A stretch of 64,000 nt of DNA from Demequina litoralis (GTDB taxonomy: Bacteria; Actinomycetota; Actinomycetes; Actinomycetales; Demequinaceae). Under the pieces are notes generated by a model. The model was not told the origin of the DNA and did not search any database. It saw nothing but the letters and a program-made list of their open reading frames with translations. The DNA lies in contig NZ_JAUHPW010000006.1 in the NCBI RefSeq assembly GCF_030418455.1, positions 1 to 64,000 on the forward strand, given 5' to 3'. How positions within the stretch are numbered: position 1 is the first letter of the stretch; each line of letters starts with the position of its first letter. Shown piece by piece: positions 36,685 through 44,723 of the stretch. The position numbers were made by a program, and so were the translations under genes.

Positions 36685-36713
36685 CTGTACGTTGTCGGGG
36701 CCGAAACGTACAG
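36685..36713. promoter_or_regulatory. Operator CTGTACGTT-N11-AACGTACAG
   Basis: Perfect 9-base inverted arms ending 7 bases before the antitoxin start codon, the usual place for autoregulation of toxin-antitoxin modules. Half-sites share the ACGTAC core with the yefM-yoeB operator. Confidence 0.88.
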
Positions 36714-36720
36714 TTGATCC

Positions 36721-36972
36721 ATGGGCGAGATCGTTCCCGTGTCCCAAGCGCGTGCGGAGCTCCGCAGCGTGATCGAGCGCGCGCAGGAGCAGGCGATCTT
36801 CCTCGAACGCCGGGGCGCCATCGAGGCCGTGATCGTCAGCCCTCACATGTACGAGCGGATGGTGGAGGCGCTCGAGGACGCAGAGGACATCGCGGCCGCG
36901 GATGCCTCCCTAGCCGAAGGCGGACCCAACATTCCGTGGGAGCAGGTCAAAGCCGAGCTCGGCTGGTCATGA
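36721..36972 (+). CDS. Phd/YefM-family antitoxin
   Basis: 83 residues. N-terminal DNA-binding fold: EIVPVSQARAELRSVIERAQ, then FLERRGAIEAVIVSPHMYERM; then an acidic helix (EALEDAEDIAAADASLAEG) for toxin binding. The toxin gene overlaps it by 4 bases. An alternative start is unlikely because the operator ends just upstream. Confidence 0.92.
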   Translation: MGEIVPVSQARAELRSVIERAQEQAIFLERRGAIEAVIVSPHMYERMVEALEDAEDIAAADASLAEGGPNIPWEQVKAELGWS

Positions 36973-37280
36973 TCTACCGGGTCGAGACGCGCCCGCAAGC
37001 CTCGAAGGCGCTGCGCCGCATCGACCCGCGCGACCGGACGCGCATCTACGCGGCGATCGAGCTGCTCGCCCGCGACCCCCGCCCGCCGGCGTCTCGACGA
37101 TTGGTCGGCAGCGACTACTTCCGCGTGCGAGTCGGCGACTACCGAGTCATCTACTCCATCGATGACGGCCGGCTGCTCATCCTGGTGCTCACCATCGGGC
37201 ACCGGCGCGAGGTGTCCGAGCGCTGGCAGAGGTCGCTCAGATCCCCGCAGGAGTCGCAGACCTCCGAGAAGCGTCGCTGA
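36969..37280 (+). CDS. RelE/ParE-family toxin with repeat-derived tail
   Basis: 103 residues. The RelE fold is complete: YRVETRPQASKALRRIDPRDRTRIYAAIELL, then YFRVRVGDYRVIYSIDDGRLLILVLTIGHRREV near residues 55-90. Family members normally stop about here; the last 14 or so residues (SLRSPQESQTSEKRR) and the stop codon are encoded by a family B intergenic repeat. The core residues for RNase or gyrase action (Arg, Lys) are present; which target applies is unclear. Confidence 0.92.
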   Translation: MIYRVETRPQASKALRRIDPRDRTRIYAAIELLARDPRPPASRRLVGSDYFRVRVGDYRVIYSIDDGRLLILVLTIGHRREVSERWQRSLRSPQESQTSEKRR

Positions 37281-37295
37281 GCTCCCCGCAGCGGG
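37231..37295. repeat. Bipartite repeat, family B copy 1
   Basis: Two half-units, GTCGCTCAGATCCCCGCAGG and GTCGCTGAGCTCCCCGCAGC, 40 bases apart in the same direction. It overlaps the 3-prime end of the RelE-type gene. Other copies: 47059-47122 (reverse), 58643-58710, and a lone half at 50418-50435 (reverse). Confidence 0.9.
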
Positions 37296-37319
37296 TTCGG
37301 GGTGGGGCGGAGGCGGGCG

Positions 37320-38591
37320 TCAGGCCGCGAGCGCGTCCGCGACCGCCTCGGCGAGCTCCTCGGCCGGCAGGCCCGGCGCGTGGACGTGCACGCCCTCGGC
37401 GTCCTCCCACAGCACGCGGTCGACGCCCGGCAGCAGCCCGAGCGCGTCCGCGACCGCCTGCATGCGCGCCTGCGTGAGGGACTCGACCACGCGCGGGTGC
37501 AGCGCGACGGTGTACGTGTAGTCGTCGAGCCACGGGGTCTGCACCGTGATGGTCGCATCGAAGCCGTCGACCTCGATCGTGCGGACCGCGAGGTCGTCGT
37601 GCCGGCCGAGCCGCTCGAGGAAGGGCGCGCGCAGGAGCAGGCCGCGCCGGTCGTCCTCGGTGAGCGGCGCATCGTCCTCGCGCGCGGGCAGCTCGGCACG
37701 GGCCGCGCGACGGAGCTCGGACAGCACCTCGACGGTGAGCAGGCCGGGCGCCCACACCTCGAGGATGTGGTGGCTGCGGAATGCGACACGGGCGATGCCG
37801 GGCGCGGCGTCGCAGCCGCGCAGGAAGCGCAGCAGCGCGGGCTCGTCGATCGCGCCGGCGGCCAGCATGACGATCGCATGGTGCGTCGCGTCCGACGGGG
37901 TGCCCGGGGCGTGGCCCGGTCCCGCATCGTTCACCACAAGGCCGGGGTCGCCCTCACCCTCGGGGCCGAGCGCCTCCGAAGGCGGGACCGACGGCAGCTC
38001 GGTGGGGCGCACCGCCTTCTTGAAGAGGCCGCCCTTGGGGATGAAGGAGTCGCGGACGTCGCCGGGGGTGTCGAAGGCCTCGTAGGACAGCTCGCCCGGC
38101 GAGGCGAACCAGCGCAGCACGTCCTCGATGCCGTCCCACGCGGCACGCCCGTGACCCATCGCGGCGACCGCGTGCGGCAGCAGCGCGATCGGCGGTCCGC
38201 CGGGGCCGAGCACCGGGTCGAGATAGGTAGGCGAGCCCTCGCGTCGGTCGAGCCCCCAGGTGAGCGGCTGGTGGTCGTCGGCGAGGCCGCCCACGTAGAC
38301 GAGCAGGCCGTCGATGAGCGCCGAGCCGTGCATCGTGAGCTCGCGGCCCAGGTCGGAGCGGAACGCCCAGTCGGGCTTCACGGCCGAGCGATCGCGGCGC
38401 AGGTCGCGCGTCACCCAGTCGATGGTGGGGCGCAGCTCGGCGGGGGTGAACCGGAGGTCGTGGCCCGTCGCCTTGCGCAGCTGGGTCGCGAGGTAGTCGG
38501 CGCTCTTGGGGCTCGCGGCGAGCCACGCCTGGAACCACGCGTCGGCCTCGTAGAAACGGCGCGCGTCGCCGTCGGAGGTGAAGAAGCCCAT
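37320..38591 (-). CDS. Conserved hypothetical protein
   Basis: 423 residues, soluble, no signal or membrane segment. No family recognised. The N-terminal third (FYEADAWFQAWLAASPKSADYLATQLRKATG) looks helical; a Pro-rich linker lies near residue 195; the C-terminal part ends in an alternating strand-helix pattern (DRVLWEDAEGVHVHAPGLPAEELAEAVADALAA). Reading frame use and codon bias match the neighbours, so it is a real gene. Divergent from the phosphoribosyltransferase. Confidence 0.8.
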   Translation of the reverse strand: MGFFTSDGDARRFYEADAWFQAWLAASPKSADYLATQLRKATGHDLRFTPAELRPTIDWVTRDLRRDRSAVKPDWAFRSDLGRELTMHGSALIDGLLVYVGGLADDHQPLTWGLDRREGSPTYLDPVLGPGGPPIALLPHAVAAMGHGRAAWDGIEDVLRWFASPGELSYEAFDTPGDVRDSFIPKGGLFKKAVRPTELPSVPPSEALGPEGEGDPGLVVNDAGPGHAPGTPSDATHHAIVMLAAGAIDEPALLRFLRGCDAAPGIARVAFRSHHILEVWAPGLLTVEVLSELRRAARAELPAREDDAPLTEDDRRGLLLRAPFLERLGRHDDLAVRTIEVDGFDATITVQTPWLDDYTYTVALHPRVVESLTQARMQAVADALGLLPGVDRVLWEDAEGVHVHAPGLPAEELAEAVADALAA

Positions 38592-38666
38592 CGGTCAAGG
38601 GTACGGGGGGACGATGCGGTGGTCGCGCCGGTAATCTCGCCTCACCAGGACCCGAGCGGAGACGAC

Positions 38667-39170
38667 ATGAACCAGACCCCCGAGCGCGAGATCCTCACCT
38701 GGCAGGGCTATGGAGAGGCGTCGCGCGAGCTCGCGCAGATGGTCGTCGACTCCGGCTACGAGCCCGACGTGGTGGTCGCGGTCGCGCGCGGCGGGCTGCC
38801 GGTCGGCGGGGCGATCTCGTACGCGCTCGGCACCAAGGGCGTCGGCACGCTGAACGTCGAGTTCTACACCGGCATCGACGAGCGCCTCCCCGCACCCGTG
38901 CTGCTGCCGCCGCTGCTCGACACCGACGCGATGAAGGGGCTGCGCGTGCTGATCGCCGACGACGTCGCGGACACCGGCGAGACCCTCGCGCTCGTGAAGT
39001 CGCTCATGGAGCAGCACGCCGGCGAGGTGCGCACCGTGGTGCTGTACGCGAAGTCGCACTCGGTGATCGACCCCGACTACGTGTGGAAGCGCACGGACCT
39101 GTGGATCACGTTCCCGTGGTCGGCGCTCCCGCCGGTGAGCCCGAACAAGCCGCACCCCGAGGAGGGGTAA
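38667..39170 (+). CDS. Phosphoribosyltransferase domain protein
   Basis: 167 residues, type I PRTase fold. The PRPP-binding motif is VLIADDVADTGETLALV near residue 95; an earlier VVVAVARGGLPVGGAISYALG is the pyrophosphate loop, and DPDYVWKRTDLWITFPWS a hood-like end. Similar to xanthine/hypoxanthine-type or Gpt-like enzymes; the base used cannot be stated. Purine genes lie on both sides, at a distance. Confidence 0.88.
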   Translation: MNQTPEREILTWQGYGEASRELAQMVVDSGYEPDVVVAVARGGLPVGGAISYALGTKGVGTLNVEFYTGIDERLPAPVLLPPLLDTDAMKGLRVLIADDVADTGETLALVKSLMEQHAGEVRTVVLYAKSHSVIDPDYVWKRTDLWITFPWSALPPVSPNKPHPEEG

Positions 39171-39185
39171 GCGCGCTCCGGGACG

Positions 39186-39578
39186 TCAGCCCGCCATCTG
39201 CGCGAGCTGGATGAGGTTGCCGCACGTGTCGTCGAGCACCGCGATGGTCACGGGCCCCATGTCGGTGGGCGGCATGGTGAACTCGACGCCCAGGGCGACG
39301 AGGCGCTCGTGCTCCGCCCGCACGTCGTCGGCCGCGAGCTGCGCGGCGGGGATCCCGTCCTCGCGCAGGGCGTCGCGGAACGGCCCGACCGCACGATGAC
39401 CGGACGGCTCGAGCAGCAGCTCGACCGCATCGTCCCCCGGGGCACCGACGGTCAGCCAGCGGTTCCCGCCGCCGAGGTCGATGTCCTGGCGCGTCTCGAA
39501 GCCGAGCACGCGGGTGTAGAAGTCCTGCGCCTTCGCCTGGTCGTCGACGAACACGCTCGTGAGATGGATGCGGATCAT
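39186..39578 (-). CDS. VOC-family (glyoxalase-like) protein
   Basis: 130 residues, one pair of beta-alpha-beta-beta-beta units: IRIHLTSVFVDDQAKAQDFYTRVLGFETRQD, then ADDVRAEHERLVALGVEFTMPPTDMGPVTIAVLDDTCGNLIQL. Metal ligands are not clear-cut (possible His5 and a late acidic residue). Family members are dioxygenases, lyases or resistance proteins; function unknown here. Convergent with the phosphoribosyltransferase. Confidence 0.88.
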   Translation of the reverse strand: MIRIHLTSVFVDDQAKAQDFYTRVLGFETRQDIDLGGGNRWLTVGAPGDDAVELLLEPSGHRAVGPFRDALREDGIPAAQLAADDVRAEHERLVALGVEFTMPPTDMGPVTIAVLDDTCGNLIQLAQMAG

Positions 39579-39652
39579 GGGCCCTCCCCGTTCGTTTCCG
39601 AGCCTAGGCGCGTCCACCTACACTCGTGCCAACTCGACCCGAGAGGATCACG

Positions 39653-40066
39653 ATGAGCTACGCCGGAGACCTGACCCCGCACGAGGCCTGGAAGCTGCTC
39701 GAGGACGAGCCCGGCGCGCTGCTGGTCGACGTCCGCACCGAGGCCGAGTGGCGCTACGTGGGCATCCCGGACGCGTCGAGCCTGGGCAAGAAGGCGGAGC
39801 TGATCGAGTGGGTCTCCTACCCGGCGATGGCGCGCAACGACGACTTCCTCGCGCAGCTCCAGGCGACCGGCGTGCAGCCGGGCCAGCCCATCGTGTTCCT
39901 GTGCCGCTCGGGCCAGCGTTCGATCGGGGCCGCGCAGGTCGCGACCGCGGCCGGACTGGGCCCCGCGTACAACATCCTCGAGGGCTTCGAGGGTGCGACC
40001 GACGAGCACGGCCACCGCGGCTGGCAGGGCTGGAAGGGCGCCGGCCTCCCCTGGCACCAGGGCTGA
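39653..40066 (+). CDS. Rhodanese-like sulfurtransferase
   Basis: 137 residues, one rhodanese domain: GALLVDVRTEAEWRYVG and the active-site loop FLCRSGQRSI with the catalytic Cys near residue 90. The active loop CRSGQR is typical of single-domain thiosulfate sulfurtransferases; sulfur acceptor unknown. The C-terminal Trp-rich GWQGWKGAGLPW is usual in this subgroup. GAGAGGATC ribosome site before the ATG. Confidence 0.92.
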   Translation: MSYAGDLTPHEAWKLLEDEPGALLVDVRTEAEWRYVGIPDASSLGKKAELIEWVSYPAMARNDDFLAQLQATGVQPGQPIVFLCRSGQRSIGAAQVATAAGLGPAYNILEGFEGATDEHGHRGWQGWKGAGLPWHQG

Positions 40067-40160
40067 GCCGCCCCCGCATCTCCCGCTGACACGCCGGGCG
40101 GCCGCTGCGACGCGACCCGCTGCACCCCGAAGTGTCACGATTCGGTAACCCGGCTTGCTT

Positions 40161-40177
40161 TGTTGCGGCGAGCAACA
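40161..40177. promoter_or_regulatory. Small dyad TGTTGC-N5-GCAACA
   Basis: Perfect 6-base arms in an AT-richer part of the LacI leader, 23 bases before the operator. It may mark the promoter or be a second protein site. Confidence 0.35.
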
Positions 40178-40199
40178 TAACGTCGTGGCATCGCGGCGC

Positions 40200-40215
40200 G
40201 TCGAAGCGCTTCGAC
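40200..40215. promoter_or_regulatory. LacI operator GTCGAAGCGCTTCGAC
   Basis: Perfect 16-base palindrome 115 bases before the LacI gene. Its 14-base core TCGAAGCGCTTCGA is repeated exactly before the binding-protein gene at 41395-41408. Two identical sites, one before the regulator and one before its neighbour, indicate autoregulation plus control of the transport operon. Confidence 0.92.
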
Positions 40216-40329
40216 CGCGGCGGCCGAGACCGGGACCCACCCGGCGACAGCCGTCGCGGCGCACGCGGGGATCACCCCCGCAACCCACGCCGGGAGGGAG
40301 CCCCGGCCGATCGAGACGACGAGGTCGAG

Positions 40330-41349
40330 ATGGCGACGATCGCTGACGTGGCGCAGGCCGCGGGGGTGTCGATCAGCACCGTCTCGTACGCCCTGTCCGG
40401 CAAGCGCTCGATCACCGCCGAGACCCGCGACCGCGTCCTCGCCGCGGCCGACGAGCTCGGCTACCTCCCCCACGCGAGCGCCCGCATGCTCGCCGCGCAC
40501 CGCTCGCACATCATCGCGGTGAGCGAGCCCGTGCACCCCGACACCGACGATGCCGCGCACATGGCCTTCGCCATGCAGACCACCCGCGTCGCCCGCGAGC
40601 ACAACTACGACACCCTCCTGCTGGTCCACGACGACGCCTTCGAGGGCATGCGCCGCTCGGCGGCGACGCAGCTCGCCGACGGGATCGTCGTCCTGGACGT
40701 CGACGTGGACGATGCGCGGGTCCCGCTGGCGCGCAAGCTCGCCTGCCCCACGGTGTTCGTCGGCGTGCCCGCCGACACCGAGGGGCTCGTGTGCGTCGAC
40801 CTCGACTTCGAGGCCGCCGCACGTCAGGCCGTCGACCGCCTCGTCGACGCGGGCCACACGCAGATCGGCCTGATCTCGCACCGCGAGGAGACGCTGACCC
40901 GCGGCTCGAACTTCCCGATCCGCTTCCTCCACGCCTTCCTCGCGCAGTGCGAGGCGCGCGGCGTCCGCCACGCCGTCACGCACCCCAACGGCCACACCGC
41001 CGACGGCAGCGTGCGCCGCCTGCTCGAGCAGCTGCCCGGCCTCGACGGGATCGTGCTCAACACCACCGCCGACGTGGCCTCGTCGCTGTCCGCGATCCTC
41101 GCCACCCGCGGCCTCGAGGTCCCCCGCGACGTCTCGGTCATCGCCGCCGGCGTCAGCTTCACGACGGCGCGCTTCGCCGTGCCGTTCGACACCATGCCGC
41201 TCGATGCCCACGCATCGTGCACCGCCGCCGTGGACCTCCTGGTCCAGGCGATCGACGGAGCGGAGCACACGCCCCGCATCGTCCTCCTCCCGCCCACGTA
41301 CATCGACCGCGGCTCGGTGATCGCACGCGCGACGCCGGGCTCCCCCTGA
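40330..41349 (+). CDS. LacI-family regulator of the alpha-xyloside operon
   Basis: 339 residues. Helix-turn-helix at 3-26 (TIADVAQAAGVSISTVSYALSGKRSI), hinge ASARMLAAHRSHIIAV, and a sugar-sensor body ending VSVIAAGVSFTTARFAVPFDTMPLD, where the usual GFDD motif is replaced by AAGVS. It precedes a binding-protein/permease/alpha-xylosidase operon, and identical operators flank it. Inducer probably a xyloglucan fragment; inference from the enzyme. Confidence 0.93.
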   Translation: MATIADVAQAAGVSISTVSYALSGKRSITAETRDRVLAAADELGYLPHASARMLAAHRSHIIAVSEPVHPDTDDAAHMAFAMQTTRVAREHNYDTLLLVHDDAFEGMRRSAATQLADGIVVLDVDVDDARVPLARKLACPTVFVGVPADTEGLVCVDLDFEAAARQAVDRLVDAGHTQIGLISHREETLTRGSNFPIRFLHAFLAQCEARGVRHAVTHPNGHTADGSVRRLLEQLPGLDGIVLNTTADVASSLSAILATRGLEVPRDVSVIAAGVSFTTARFAVPFDTMPLDAHASCTAAVDLLVQAIDGAEHTPRIVLLPPTYIDRGSVIARATPGSP

Positions 41350-41394
41350 GGGGCGCGCCGACCTCCCCGGCCACCCCCTCGCGCATCCGCATCG

Positions 41395-41408
41395 TCGAAG
41401 CGCTTCGA
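41395..41408. promoter_or_regulatory. LacI operator TCGAAGCGCTTCGA
   Basis: Exact repeat of the core at 40201-40214, 63 bases before the binding-protein start. A one-mismatch 10-mer copy overlaps its left edge (41388-41397). Confidence 0.92.
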
Positions 41409-41470
41409 AAGATCGCCGACGCGACGCACCACCGGCCTCCGGGCCACGACAAGGAAGCAGGAAACGGACA

Positions 41471-42796
41471 ATGAAGTACCGCATCACAGCAGCGACCGCC
41501 GTGCTCGCGGCCGGCGCCCTGAGCCTGAGCGCATGCTCCTCCTCCGACGACGGCGGCGACGGCGGCTCGTCCGCCGGTGCGGGCGACGGCGACTACACCG
41601 GCGAGACCCTCACCGTCATGCACTACGAGGGCGACGAGTCCGCGATGGGCATCGCCTGGAACAAGGCCATCGAGATCTTCGAGGAGGAGACCGGCGCGAC
41701 CGTCGACCTCCAGACCACCGCGTTCGAGGACCTCAACGCCTCCGCGCAGCAGCTCTTCGACTCCTCCGACGCGCCCGACGTGTCCGAGTACAACAAGGGC
41801 AACGGCACCGCCGGCCAGCTCGCCGCGACCGGCGTGATCCTGCCGCTCGACGACGCGTACGAGACCTACGGCTGGGCCGACAAGCTCAGCGCCGGCATCG
41901 ACACCATCGCGAAGTACGACGAGGACGGCGTCATGGGCTCGGGCAGCTGGTACGGCGTCCCGAACTACGGCGAGTTCGTGTTCCTCTACTACAACCAGGA
42001 CATGTTCGACGAGTACGGCATCGACGTGCCGACCGACGAGGCGAGCCTCGAGGCCGCGATGCAGGCCTTCGTGGACGAGGGCGTCACGCCCCTCACCACG
42101 TCGGCGCAGGAGTACCCGATGGGCCAGCTCTGGTACCAGCTCGCGCTGAGCCAGGCCGACCGCTCGTGGGTCGACGCGTACCAGCTCTACACCGAGGAGG
42201 TCGACTGGGCCGGTCCCGAGGTCTCCTACGCCTCCGGCACCCTCGCGGACTGGGTCGACGCGGGCTACATCAGCGGCGACGCCTCCGGCATGACCGCCGA
42301 GGACGCCGGCCTGCAGTTCATCAACGGCGAGGCGCCGATGTTCTACTCGGGCTCGTGGTGGTACGGCCGCATGCTCTCCGACATCACGGACTTCGAGATG
42401 GGCATCACCAACTGGCCCGGCACGACCCTCACCCCGGGCTCCGGCGGCAACATCTGGGTGGTCCCGGTCGAGTCGAAGCAGCCCGAGCTCGCGGAGGTCT
42501 TCATCGACGTCACGATGCGCCCCGAGGTGCAGGCGCTGCTCGGCGAGTCCGGCGGCCTGCCGGTCGCGGCGGACACGTCCGACATCGCGGACGCCGATGC
42601 GCAGGCGCTCATCGAGCTCTTCAACGAGGTCAACGACCGCGACGGCCTGTCCTTCTACCCCGACTGGCCGACGCCGACCTTCTACGGCGACCTCAACTCC
42701 GTGATGCAGGGCATCGTCAACGGCGCCGTCTCCGCCGACGAGGCCAACACCCAGCTCATGGACTACTACGAGAGCTACGTGGCGGATCTCCGCTAG
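41471..42796 (+). CDS. Sugar-binding lipoprotein of ABC importer (family 1)
   Basis: 441 residues. Lipoprotein signal with LSAC (Cys22), an Asp/Gly/Ser linker and a SBP_bac_1 fold: MGIAWNKAIEIFEEETGATVDLQ, PDVSEYNKGNGTAGQLAATG and MFYSGSWWYGRML. It feeds the two permeases and alpha-xylosidase downstream, so xyloglucan-derived oligosaccharides such as isoprimeverose are the likely cargo. AAGGAAGCAGG upstream; operator 63 bases before the start. Confidence 0.92.
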   Translation: MKYRITAATAVLAAGALSLSACSSSDDGGDGGSSAGAGDGDYTGETLTVMHYEGDESAMGIAWNKAIEIFEEETGATVDLQTTAFEDLNASAQQLFDSSDAPDVSEYNKGNGTAGQLAATGVILPLDDAYETYGWADKLSAGIDTIAKYDEDGVMGSGSWYGVPNYGEFVFLYYNQDMFDEYGIDVPTDEASLEAAMQAFVDEGVTPLTTSAQEYPMGQLWYQLALSQADRSWVDAYQLYTEEVDWAGPEVSYASGTLADWVDAGYISGDASGMTAEDAGLQFINGEAPMFYSGSWWYGRMLSDITDFEMGITNWPGTTLTPGSGGNIWVVPVESKQPELAEVFIDVTMRPEVQALLGESGGLPVAADTSDIADADAQALIELFNEVNDRDGLSFYPDWPTPTFYGDLNSVMQGIVNGAVSADEANTQLMDYYESYVADLR

Positions 42797-42812
42797 TCAC
42801 CACCCTCGGCAA

Positions 42813-42847
42813 GGTGGGGTCCGGGCCCGCGCGGCCCGGACCCCACC
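42813..42847 (+). terminator. Stem-loop between binding-protein and MalF genes
   Basis: Perfect 15-bp stem GGTGGGGTCCGGGCC / GGCCCGGACCCCACC with a 5-base loop, 17 bases past the binding-protein stop. Third example in the window of a hairpin at this position. Confidence 0.78.
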
Positions 42848-42862
42848 GGAGACGGATCCCTC

Positions 42863-43828
42863 ATGACCTCGACCCCCCAGCGCACCCGCACGCGCCGGAC
42901 CGACGAGGCCGCCCGCATCCCCCAGCGCGGCGGCGGCAAGCTCGGCTACTGGCTCTACCTCATCCCCGGCACCCTGCTCGTCGGGCTCGTGATCTTCTAC
43001 CCGATCGTGCGCAACGTGCGCCTGAGCTTCTTCCACTGGCGCGGCGGCCGCGCCGAGGAGCAGTTCGCGGGCCTGGAGAACTGGATCGCGCTGTTCGGCG
43101 ACCAGGAGTTCCTCCAGTCGTTCAAGAACATCGTGCTCGTGATCATCGCCATGGTGATCGTGCCGACCCTCCTCGGCCTCATCATCGCCGCGCTGCTGTT
43201 CGACGTGGTCGGCCGCCGCTTCGGCGCCCGCCTGTCGAGCTTCCTACGCGCGACCTACTACCTCCCGCAGATCCTCCCGATCGCGGTCGCCGGCGTCATG
43301 TTCAGCTGGATCCTCAAGCCCAACTCCGACGGCGTGCTCAACCAGTTCCTCACCGCGCTCACCGGCAGCGAGGTCACCGTCAACTGGCTCGGGGGCCAGT
43401 ACTCGACCGCGATGGCCTCCGTCATGGTGCTGATGATCTGGATCCAGATCGGCTACCCCGTCGTCATCTTCATGGCCGCGCTCCAGCGCGTCGACCCGCA
43501 GCTGTACGAGGCGGCGGAGCTCGACGGCGCCAACTGGTTCCAGCGCTTCCGCGCCATCACCCTGCCGATGATCCAGCCCGAGGTCTTCGTGGTGGCCCTC
43601 ACCACCACCATCGCGGCGCTCAAGGTCTTCGCCCCGGTCTTCATCCTCACCGGAGGCGGACCTTCGAAGTCCACGTACGTCCCCTCGTTCTACGCGTACC
43701 AGGAGTTCATCCGCGGCACCGACAAGGGCTACGCGGCGACCATCGCCTCCGCCATCACGATCCTCGTGGTCGTGGTCGCCATCATCTTCATCCGCGTGCA
43801 GAACCGCGCCGAGCGAAAGGACGCCTGA
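42863..43828 (+). CDS. Carbohydrate ABC transporter permease, MalF type
   Basis: 321 residues with six or seven hydrophobic segments. The ATPase-docking EAA loop is LYEAAELDGANWFQRFRAITLPMIQPE, and LTGGGPSKSTYVPSFYAYQEF follows as usual in MalF-like subunits. ATG start 15 bases past the stem-loop; one base from the MalG-type gene. No ATPase in the operon, implying a shared MsiK-like one. Confidence 0.93.
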   Translation: MTSTPQRTRTRRTDEAARIPQRGGGKLGYWLYLIPGTLLVGLVIFYPIVRNVRLSFFHWRGGRAEEQFAGLENWIALFGDQEFLQSFKNIVLVIIAMVIVPTLLGLIIAALLFDVVGRRFGARLSSFLRATYYLPQILPIAVAGVMFSWILKPNSDGVLNQFLTALTGSEVTVNWLGGQYSTAMASVMVLMIWIQIGYPVVIFMAALQRVDPQLYEAAELDGANWFQRFRAITLPMIQPEVFVVALTTTIAALKVFAPVFILTGGGPSKSTYVPSFYAYQEFIRGTDKGYAATIASAITILVVVVAIIFIRVQNRAERKDA

Positions 43829-43829
43829 C

Positions 43830-44723
43830 ATGACCGCCGTCGCCCAGGCCCCCGCCCCCGCGCCGCAGTCCCGGGACAAGGACCGCCGCAACAAGGCCCG
43901 CCCCCGCACCCCCGCCGAGTGGGTGATGCTGATCCTCGCGATCCTCGGCGCCCTCGCGATCGTGTTCCCGATGCTGCTGCTCCTGCTCAACGCGTTCAAG
44001 TCGCCGCAGGACTACGCCAACTCGGGCCCGCTCGACCTGCCCCAGGCGCTCAGCTTCGAGGGCATCAGGACCTTCTGGGAGACCCAGAACTTCCCGCGAG
44101 CGCTGTGGAACTCGATCTTCATCTCGACGATGGTCGCGGTCATCGCGGTGGTCGTGTCGGTGCTGAACTCGTTCGCGATCGGCATCGGCCGCGTGCGCGG
44201 ACGCACGTGGATCGTGCTCGTCTTCCTCATGGCCAACCTGGTCCCCCAGGAGATGCTGTTCGACCCGCTGTTCAAGCTGTACGACGACCTGGGCCTGCTG
44301 TCGAACCCGTGGTCCGTGATCCTCACGTTCGTGGTGATCCAGTCCGCGTTCGGCACCTACCTGCTGTCCTCGCTCCTGGGCACGTTCCCCAAGGAGATCC
44401 TCGAAGCGGCCTCGGTGGACGGCGCGAGCCGCTGGCGCGTGCTGCGCTCGGTGATCGTGCCCATCGTCCGCCCGACGCTGTCGGTGCTCATGGTGTTCTT
44501 CTTCATCTGGACGTGGAACGAGTTCCTGCTCCCGCTGGCCTTCCTCAACACGTCCGACTCGCTCACGGTGCCGCTGCTGCTCGAGCAGCTCAACGGCGAG
44601 CGTCAGACGGACACCACGACCCTCATCGCGGGCACGCTCATCAGCATCATCCCGACGATCATCTTCTTCCTCATCTTCCAGCGCACCCTCACGCGCGGCA
44701 TCACGGCAGGAGCAGTGAAGTGA
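43830..44723 (+). CDS. Carbohydrate ABC transporter permease, MalG type
   Basis: 297 residues, six hydrophobic segments after a basic N-terminus of about 28. EAA loop EILEAASVDGASRWRVLRSVIVPIVRPTL; C-terminus LIFQRTLTRGITAGAVK is typical of MalG-like subunits. Its stop overlaps the GTG of the alpha-xylosidase gene. Confidence 0.93.
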   Translation: MTAVAQAPAPAPQSRDKDRRNKARPRTPAEWVMLILAILGALAIVFPMLLLLLNAFKSPQDYANSGPLDLPQALSFEGIRTFWETQNFPRALWNSIFISTMVAVIAVVVSVLNSFAIGIGRVRGRTWIVLVFLMANLVPQEMLFDPLFKLYDDLGLLSNPWSVILTFVVIQSAFGTYLLSSLLGTFPKEILEAASVDGASRWRVLRSVIVPIVRPTLSVLMVFFFIWTWNEFLLPLAFLNTSDSLTVPLLLEQLNGERQTDTTTLIAGTLISIIPTIIFFLIFQRTLTRGITAGAVK

